Shown piece by piece: positions 5,732 to 9,863 of a stretch of 9,863 nucleotides of DNA. Origin of the DNA: Verrucomicrobiota bacterium (lineage in GTDB: Bacteria; Verrucomicrobiota; Verrucomicrobiia; Opitutales; Opitutaceae); NCBI GenBank assembly GCA_030832235.1, contig JAURJO010000060.1, positions 1-9,863 of the forward strand, given 5' to 3'. Each line of letters starts with the position of its first letter. Within the stretch, counting starts at the first letter, position 1. Both the position numbers and the translations under genes were made by a program. The notes beneath the pieces are model-generated. The model saw nothing but the letters and a program-made list of their open reading frames with translations, ran no database searches and was not told where the DNA came from.

Positions 5732-7207
5732 ATGCGCCTCGGCAATTTGCGCCCGCCCGTTTTCACCCTTTGCGCCGCCCTGATTTTGGCGACCAGTGCG
5801 CTTGCCGCCGAGAAGAAGGCCAAAGCCGCGCGTCCCGCGCCCCGCGCCGAGGCCCCGCGGCCCAATATCGTGCTGCTCATCGCCGACGACCTCGGTTACG
5901 GCGAACCCGGTTTCCAGGGCGGACGCGACGTGCCGACGCCGCACCTCGACCGACTCGCCGCCGAGGGCGTTCGTTTCAGCCAAGGGTACGTGACGGCGTC
6001 GGTTTGCGCGCCGTCCCGCGCGGCGCTTTTCACCGGCCGCTACCAGACCCGCTTCGGCTTCGAGGGAAACGCGATCGGCGCCACCAACGCCGACCCGAAG
6101 GTGGGGCTGCCGACTGACCAGCGGACGCTCGCGCAACGCCTCCGCGAATCGGGATACGCGACCGCGCTCGTGGGCAAGTGGCACCTCGGAGGCACCGCGC
6201 CGTTCCACCCGCTGCGCCGTGGCTACGACGAGTTCTTCGGCTTCCTTCACGAGGGACATTACTACACCGCGCCATCCGCCCCCCGCATGACCACCTGGCT
6301 GCGGCGGCAGGCACTACCCGACGGCGGCACCGGCCGTTGGAGCTCACCCGACGGCCGCGTGATCTGGAGCACGCACCTCGGGAACAAGGAACCCGACTAC
6401 GACGCCGACAACCCAATCCTTCGCGGCAGCCAGCCGGAAAACGAGACCGCGCATCTCACCGACGCGTTCACGCGCGAAGCCTGCGACTTCATCCAGCGTC
6501 ACAGCTCTCAGCCCTTCTTCCTCACCCTCGCCTACAACGCCGTGCACAGCCCGATGCAGGCGACTGATCGCTTCCTGGAAAAGTTCAGCCATATAGCCGA
6601 CATTCATCGCCGCATCTTCGCCGCGATGCTCGCGCACCTCGACGAGAGCGTCGGCCTCGTGCTTGCGCAACTGCATGCCCACGGCCTCGAGGAGAACACG
6701 CTTGTGGTCTTTCTCTCCGACAACGGCGGTCCCACGCGAGAGCTCACGTCCAGCAACGCCCCGCTGCGCGGCGAGAAAGGCTCCTTGTACGAAGGAGGCA
6801 TCCGCGTGCCTTTCATCGCACGCTGGCCGCGGGCCATGCCGGGGGGAAAGTCCGTGGAAACGCCCGTGATTTCGCTGGACCTGGCCGCGACCGCGCTCGC
6901 CGCGGCGGGCATCGCCGCGTCCTCCGGAGAACTGGACGGCACCGATCTCGTTGCTCTCGTGAAATCGCCCCAGGGCGAACCACGCCCGTTCTTCTGGCGG
7001 ATGGGACCACGCCGGGCGCTGCGCCTCGGCGACTGGAAGATCGTCCGGGATGCCGGCCCGCGACAGGCCGGATCGTGGCAATTGTTCAACCTCGCGACTG
7101 ATCTCGGCGAGACGACCGACCTCGCGGCCAAGGAACCCGCGAGACTGGAGACGATGGTGAGACGCTGGGACGAATGGAACGCGGGGCAGCGGGATCCGCT
7201 GTGGTAA
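5732..7207 (+). CDS. Exported formylglycine-dependent sulfatase (arylsulfatase family, S1 type)
   Basis: 491 residues, complete. A signal peptide covers residues 1 to ~26 (core FTLCAALILATSALAA), followed by a Lys/Ala/Pro-rich linker to residue ~44. The sulfatase fold starts at PNIVLLIADDLGYGEPG, with Asp52/Asp53 as metal ligands. The active-site signature is CAPSRAALFTGR (Cys92 to Arg103); Cys92 is the residue converted to formylglycine. Other expected catalytic elements are present: GKWHLGG (Lys149, His151), NAVHSP (His272), SDNGG (Asp330, Asn331) and RGEKGSLYEGGIRVP (Lys349). The C-terminal subdomain has the usual ALRLGDWKIV and LFNLATDLGETTDLA pieces. The enzyme should hydrolyse sulfate esters, probably on polysaccharides, in the periplasm or outside. 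Substrate cannot be read from sequence. It needs a formylglycine-generating or anSME maturase, which is not in this window. Start ATG at 5732 with weak GAAGG/TAGG upstream. The M48 gene ends 123 bp earlier on the same strand; co-transcription is possible but not shown. Confidence 0.95.
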   Translation: MRLGNLRPPVFTLCAALILATSALAAEKKAKAARPAPRAEAPRPNIVLLIADDLGYGEPGFQGGRDVPTPHLDRLAAEGVRFSQGYVTASVCAPSRAALFTGRYQTRFGFEGNAIGATNADPKVGLPTDQRTLAQRLRESGYATALVGKWHLGGTAPFHPLRRGYDEFFGFLHEGHYYTAPSAPRMTTWLRRQALPDGGTGRWSSPDGRVIWSTHLGNKEPDYDADNPILRGSQPENETAHLTDAFTREACDFIQRHSSQPFFLTLAYNAVHSPMQATDRFLEKFSHIADIHRRIFAAMLAHLDESVGLVLAQLHAHGLEENTLVVFLSDNGGPTRELTSSNAPLRGEKGSLYEGGIRVPFIARWPRAMPGGKSVETPVISLDLAATALAAAGIAASSGELDGTDLVALVKSPQGEPRPFFWRMGPRRALRLGDWKIVRDAGPRQAGSWQLFNLATDLGETTDLAAKEPARLETMVRRWDEWNAGQRDPLW

Positions 7208-7496
7208 TCTGTCCGGTCTGCGCGATTGGCGGCGAAAAACCTATCGCTTCACGTGATACCTTCGGGCATCGCGGAGTCATCTTGGTCCGCGGCGGGCGGC
7301 CGCGGCTACACGAGAAGCGTTTCGTCCGGAAAGACCCGACCGACTTTCTGTAAGAAATCCGTGCGGTGTAGCCGACGGCGCTCCCTCGGATGGCCTGGGA
7401 CTCGTTACGCCCAAACTCTGCCCCCTTCGCTTTATCTCATGCCCCGATGCGGCGCCGCCCGGCCGGTTCTTAGCCTTCGGTTGCCCCGGGTCCGCG
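7208..7496. other. Convergent intergenic spacer with hairpins
   Basis: These 289 bp separate the converging ends of the sulfatase and the GlcD-type gene. I see no credible gene. The spacer holds a strong GC hairpin, CCGCGG-7nt-CCGCGG (7287-7305), and a 9-bp dyad CGGCTACAC/GTGTAGCCG (7303-7311 and 7366-7374) enclosing a 54-nt loop with smaller stems. No T-tract follows on either strand, so these are not textbook intrinsic terminators, although a transcript-end role would fit the position. Confidence 0.45.
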
Positions 7497-8933
7497 TCAT
7501 TTGTGATCCCACGGCAGCTTCACCTCGAGCCGCGGGTGTTTCCACACCTCGAAAGGTTCGAACATTTTTCCCGGGTTGAGAACCCCGCGCGGATCGAGCG
7601 CCCGCTTCACGGCCTGCATGGCCTTCACCTGCGCCGGTGAATGCTGCAGCCGCAGGAACGGCGACTTCGCGAGTCCGATCCCGTGTTCGCCGGAAATCGC
7701 CCCGCCGAGCGCGACAACCTCGCGCATCAGTCGATCGACGGCCTTCTCCGCGGCGCGCCGCTCGGCCGGAACCGCGCGGCGGTACATGATGTTCACGTGC
7801 AGATTGCCGTCGGCAAGGTGTCCGAACGTCGGGATGTGCAAGCCGCTTTCCCGCTTCAGCCGCTCCAGGAAGCGCGCGAGCTTCACGTAGGAACGCATCG
7901 GCACCACGACGTCCTCGTTGAGCTTCGCGTCGCCGAGCTCGAACATCGCGCCCGAGCACTTGCGGCGGACGGCCCAGAGTTCCTCCGCCTCCTCGCGCGA
8001 ACGCGCCGCGCGGTGTGCCGTGGCGCACTCCGCCGCCCACTCGAGCGCCGCCTTGCGCTGCTCGCGCACCTCGGCCGCGGATCCAGCGAACTCAAGCAGG
8101 ATGACCGGACGCCCCGACTGGCCGGGAAACACGACGTGTCCGGTCGCCCGTTCCGCACACAAAACACTCCCACGGTCGAGGTACTCACAAATCGCCGGCT
8201 GCACGCGCCGCCGGAAGAGCGCGAGCGCCGCCTGCAGCGCCGCGGGTTCATCGCGGAATGCGGTGAGCAGCGTCCAGCGCTGCGCGGGCCGCGGGATGAG
8301 CTTCAGCACCGCGCCGGTCACCACGCCGAGCATGCCTTCGCTGCCGATCCACAGGTCCCGCAGGTTGAACCCGGCCGAGAACTTCTTCGTCGCCGTGCCC
8401 CACTGCACCGCCTCGCCGGTCGGCAGGAAGCCGTGCAATGCCACGATGAAGTCGCGCGTGACGCCGTACTTACCCCCGTGCATCCCGCCGGCATTGCATG
8501 CGATGTTGCCGCCGATGGTGCAGTATTCGCGGGAGGACGGATCGGGAGGATAGAACCATCCCGCCCCGTCGGCCGCCCGCTGGATGTCGCCGACCACCGC
8601 GCCGGCGCCGACGTGCGCCATGCCGGCCTCGCCGTCGATCGTGATACGGTTGAGCGCGCGCAAATCGAGCACCCAGCCCCCGCGCCGCGGGGCGGCCGCA
8701 CCGGTGAGTGTGGTGCCGCGGCCCCGCGTCGTCACCGGGACGCGGAGTTGGTTTGCCAGTTCCAAAACGACGCCGACCTGCTCCACCTTGCGGACGCGCA
8801 CAACCGCCTCGGGATGGAACAGGATCTTGCTGCTATCAAAACCCGCCTCGCGCAAGGAGGCGGTATCGGTCGCCACCACCGTGGCGCCCAACCGGCGTTT
8901 CAACCGCGACGTCGCGCGCGCATGGGAACTCAT
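7497..8933 (-). CDS. GlcD-type FAD-linked oxidase/dehydrogenase (2-hydroxyacid oxidising)
   Basis: 478 residues, complete, close to the usual GlcD length. The N-terminal PCMH-type FAD-binding domain covers about residues 38-215: HPEAVVRVRKVEQV, the phosphate-binding loop TTRGRGTTLTGAA (68-80), the DPSS-x5-TIGGNIACNAGG segment (131-150) and WIGSEGMLGVVT (196-206). The C-terminal FAD-oxidase domain (about 220-460) has the metal/substrate motif FGHLADGNLHVNIM (His372, His379), SGEHGIGLAK (Glu416, His417) and the terminal LDPRGVLNPGKMF. Members oxidise glycolate, D-lactate, D-2-hydroxyglutarate or related D-2-hydroxyacids and pass electrons to the quinone pool or a partner. The sequence does not decide between them. 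No GlcE/GlcF-like partners or iron-sulfur domain are nearby, which argues against a classical three-subunit glycolate oxidase encoded here. No signal peptide, so cytoplasmic or membrane-associated. Start ATG at 8933 lacks a clear Shine-Dalgarno. Confidence 0.9.
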   Translation of the reverse strand: MSSHARATSRLKRRLGATVVATDTASLREAGFDSSKILFHPEAVVRVRKVEQVGVVLELANQLRVPVTTRGRGTTLTGAAAPRRGGWVLDLRALNRITIDGEAGMAHVGAGAVVGDIQRAADGAGWFYPPDPSSREYCTIGGNIACNAGGMHGGKYGVTRDFIVALHGFLPTGEAVQWGTATKKFSAGFNLRDLWIGSEGMLGVVTGAVLKLIPRPAQRWTLLTAFRDEPAALQAALALFRRRVQPAICEYLDRGSVLCAERATGHVVFPGQSGRPVILLEFAGSAAEVREQRKAALEWAAECATAHRAARSREEAEELWAVRRKCSGAMFELGDAKLNEDVVVPMRSYVKLARFLERLKRESGLHIPTFGHLADGNLHVNIMYRRAVPAERRAAEKAVDRLMREVVALGGAISGEHGIGLAKSPFLRLQHSPAQVKAMQAVKRALDPRGVLNPGKMFEPFEVWKHPRLEVKLPWDHK

Positions 8934-9215
8934 GCGTGAAACGTGGCGTCCCGCTGACGACGGAGCAACCCCGCGGAGAGAGGTCGGAGGGCAAAAGGAT
9001 CGCGGGAGTCAGGGAGAACCCGCGGCATGCGGAATCCCCTCCGCGGCTGGAGCCTCGGCATGGATCGGGGCGAACAGCGCCCGCTTCAGGTCAACCACCG
9101 CCGACCTCGCTTCGGAACAAAGCGGATGCTTCCGAATGTTCCGAGAATTCCGTGGGCGCCTCTGGCTCGGTGAATAGTGACGTTCACCGGTCTGAGCTGA
9201 CTGAGAGTTGTCGCC
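8934..9215. other. Intergenic region upstream of the GlcD-type gene, rich in dyads
   Basis: 282 bp with no credible gene. On the minus strand it lies between the end of the second sulfatase and the GlcD-type start. It contains CCGCGGAG/CTCCGCGG (8971-8978 and 9039-9046) enclosing CGCGGG/CCCGCG (9001-9006 and 9019-9024), TCGGAACA/TGTTCCGA (9112-9119 and 9137-9144), and CGGTGAA/TTCACCG (9168-9174 and 9183-9189). It may carry both the 3' end of the sulfatase transcript and a structured leader or control region for the oxidase gene. No promoter boxes are convincing. Confidence 0.4.
9168..9189 (-). terminator. 7-bp stem-loop downstream of the second sulfatase (possible transcript end)
   Basis: CGGTGAA and TTCACCG form a perfect 7-bp stem with an 8-nt loop, 27 nt past the sulfatase stop codon on the minus strand. 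The position suits a terminator or 3'-end stabiliser, but no U-tract follows, so intrinsic termination is uncertain. Confidence 0.3.
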
Positions 9216-9863
9216 TCAGGGCGCGCCGCCTGCACCGAGCGGGTAAGCCGGCTTCCACGGCCAAGGCACCGCATGCGTGCGCACCGCCCATTTCTCCCAG
9301 GTCGCCACCATCTCGCGGAGTTTTTCGGGGTGCGTGGCGGCCACGTTACGCATCTCCGTGCGATCCTTGGCGATGTCGTATAGCTCCCACGGGCCCGCGG
9401 TATCCTTGGCCACCAGCTTCCAGTCGCCGATCCGCAAAGCACGATTGCCCTCGTGTTCCCAGAATAGCGCCTCCCGCTCGACCGGACGCCCCGCGAAGGC
9501 CGGCGCCAGGCTGCGCCCTTCCATCGGCTGCACGCGGCGCCCGTCGCGCTCCTTAGGATACGTGGCACGACCGACGTCGACGCACGTCGCCATGACGTCG
9601 ATGAGGTGTCCCGGTGTCGGTTCCAGCGCGCCGCGCCGGGAGATACCTCGCGGCCAGTGGGCGATCAACGGCGTGCTGATGCCGCCCTCGTGCACCCAAT
9701 GCTTGTAGAGGCGGAAGGGCGTGTTGGAGACGTTCGCCCAAGCCTCGCCATAGCCGACGTTGCTCTCGGCCGGACCGGGCATGGGCAACGGCCCCTTGGC
9801 CTTCGCCTTCCCGGCACCCCCGCCCCGGCCGTACGGCTCGGCACAGGCGCCGTTGTCCTGCAG
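9216..9863 (-). CDS. C-terminal part of a second sulfatase (5' end outside window)
   Basis: 215 residues are visible; the frame is open to the right edge, so the start and the Cys/formylglycine site lie outside. The visible part begins at the metal-binding DNGACAE (Asp3, Asn4 of the fragment), passes through a Gly/Lys linker to NTPFRLYKHWVHEGGISTP (Lys54, the conserved Lys before EGG), and ends with ALRIGDWKLVAK and ELYDIAKDRTEMRNVA, the standard sulfatase C-terminal subdomain. The NTPFRxYKxxxHEGGIxTP form is typical of arylsulfatase A-like enzymes in Verrucomicrobia and Planctomycetes, and differs from the RGEKGSLYEGGIRVP form of the sulfatase at 5732-7207, so the two are not recent duplicates. 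The TTG at 9788 is internal, not the start. Expected activity: sulfate ester hydrolysis after formylglycine maturation. Substrate unknown. Confidence 0.9.
   Translation of the reverse strand: MQDNGACAEPYGRGGGAGKAKAKGPLPMPGPAESNVGYGEAWANVSNTPFRLYKHWVHEGGISTPLIAHWPRGISRRGALEPTPGHLIDVMATCVDVGRATYPKERDGRRVQPMEGRSLAPAFAGRPVEREALFWEHEGNRALRIGDWKLVAKDTAGPWELYDIAKDRTEMRNVAATHPEKLREMVATWEKWAVRTHAVPWPWKPAYPLGAGGAP

Noticed and set aside
7304..7373. 70-nt segment closed by GGCTACAC/GTGTAGCC, considered as a tRNA
   Set aside because: The length fits, but there is no D-arm, no anticodon stem and no GTTCRA T-loop, so it is not a tRNA.
7226..7579. 117-codon open frame across the convergent spacer
   Set aside because: No domain, Ser/Arg/Pro-rich composition, and it runs into the antisense of the GlcD-type gene end.
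7641..8939. 432-codon plus-strand open frame opposite the GlcD-type gene
   Set aside because: The minus frame contains all GlcD family motifs; the plus frame is Arg/His/Ala-rich with no recognisable domain.
9112..9144. GAACA...TGTTC, considered as a LexA box
   Set aside because: LexA sites of the TGTTC-N4-GAACA form have the opposite half-site order and short spacing; here the arms are inverted and ~17 nt apart.

Overview
The window is GC-rich DNA (roughly two thirds G+C by eye) with no RNA genes, CRISPR arrays or insertion sequences that I can see. Gene content suggests Verrucomicrobiota, most likely an Opitutaceae-like lineage. The clues are two periplasmic sulfatases, an Ig-like protein ending in tandem repeats of the 'R-L-x-N-L-S ... 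V-G-P-x-L ... S-N-D-D-W ... A-P-G-N-Y-T' type, a membrane TPR protein with a PEGA-like tail, and sparse Shine-Dalgarno signals. This assignment is inference from protein style, not from a marker gene.

Layout, left to right. (1) 2-1024 (+) is the C-terminal end of a large secreted Ig-like protein carrying two copies of a ~136-residue repeat domain. (2) 1076-4556 (-) is a compact three-gene operon read right to left: a single-pass membrane TPR protein (2847-4556), a secreted Gly/Gln-rich protein joined to it by an ATGA stop/start overlap (2119-2850), and a secreted protein with three thrombospondin type 3 calcium-binding repeats, a long Gly/Ser/Gln linker and a hydrophobic C-terminal tail (1076-2095). 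(3) A 233-bp divergent spacer (4557-4789) holds a perfect 14-bp palindrome and other dyads. (4) 4790-5608 (+) encodes an M48-family zinc metalloprotease with a signal peptide and possible lipobox. (5) 5732-7207 (+) encodes a complete formylglycine-type sulfatase. (6) 7497-8933 (-) encodes a GlcD-type FAD-linked oxidase or dehydrogenase, convergent with the sulfatase across a hairpin-rich spacer. (7) 8934-9215 is non-coding, with stem-loops and a 9-nt-phased TTCCG motif. (8) 9216-9863 (-) is the C-terminal part of a second, different sulfatase running off the right edge.

How it fits together. Most products are predicted to act outside the cytoplasm. The sulfatases suggest use of sulfated polysaccharides. 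The M48 protease and the divergent TPR/Gly-rich/TSP3 operon look like envelope functions and may share a control region. The least familiar unit is the three-gene operon at 1076-4556; I do not recognise it as a characterised system, and it is the best candidate here for something undescribed. The rest belongs to known families.
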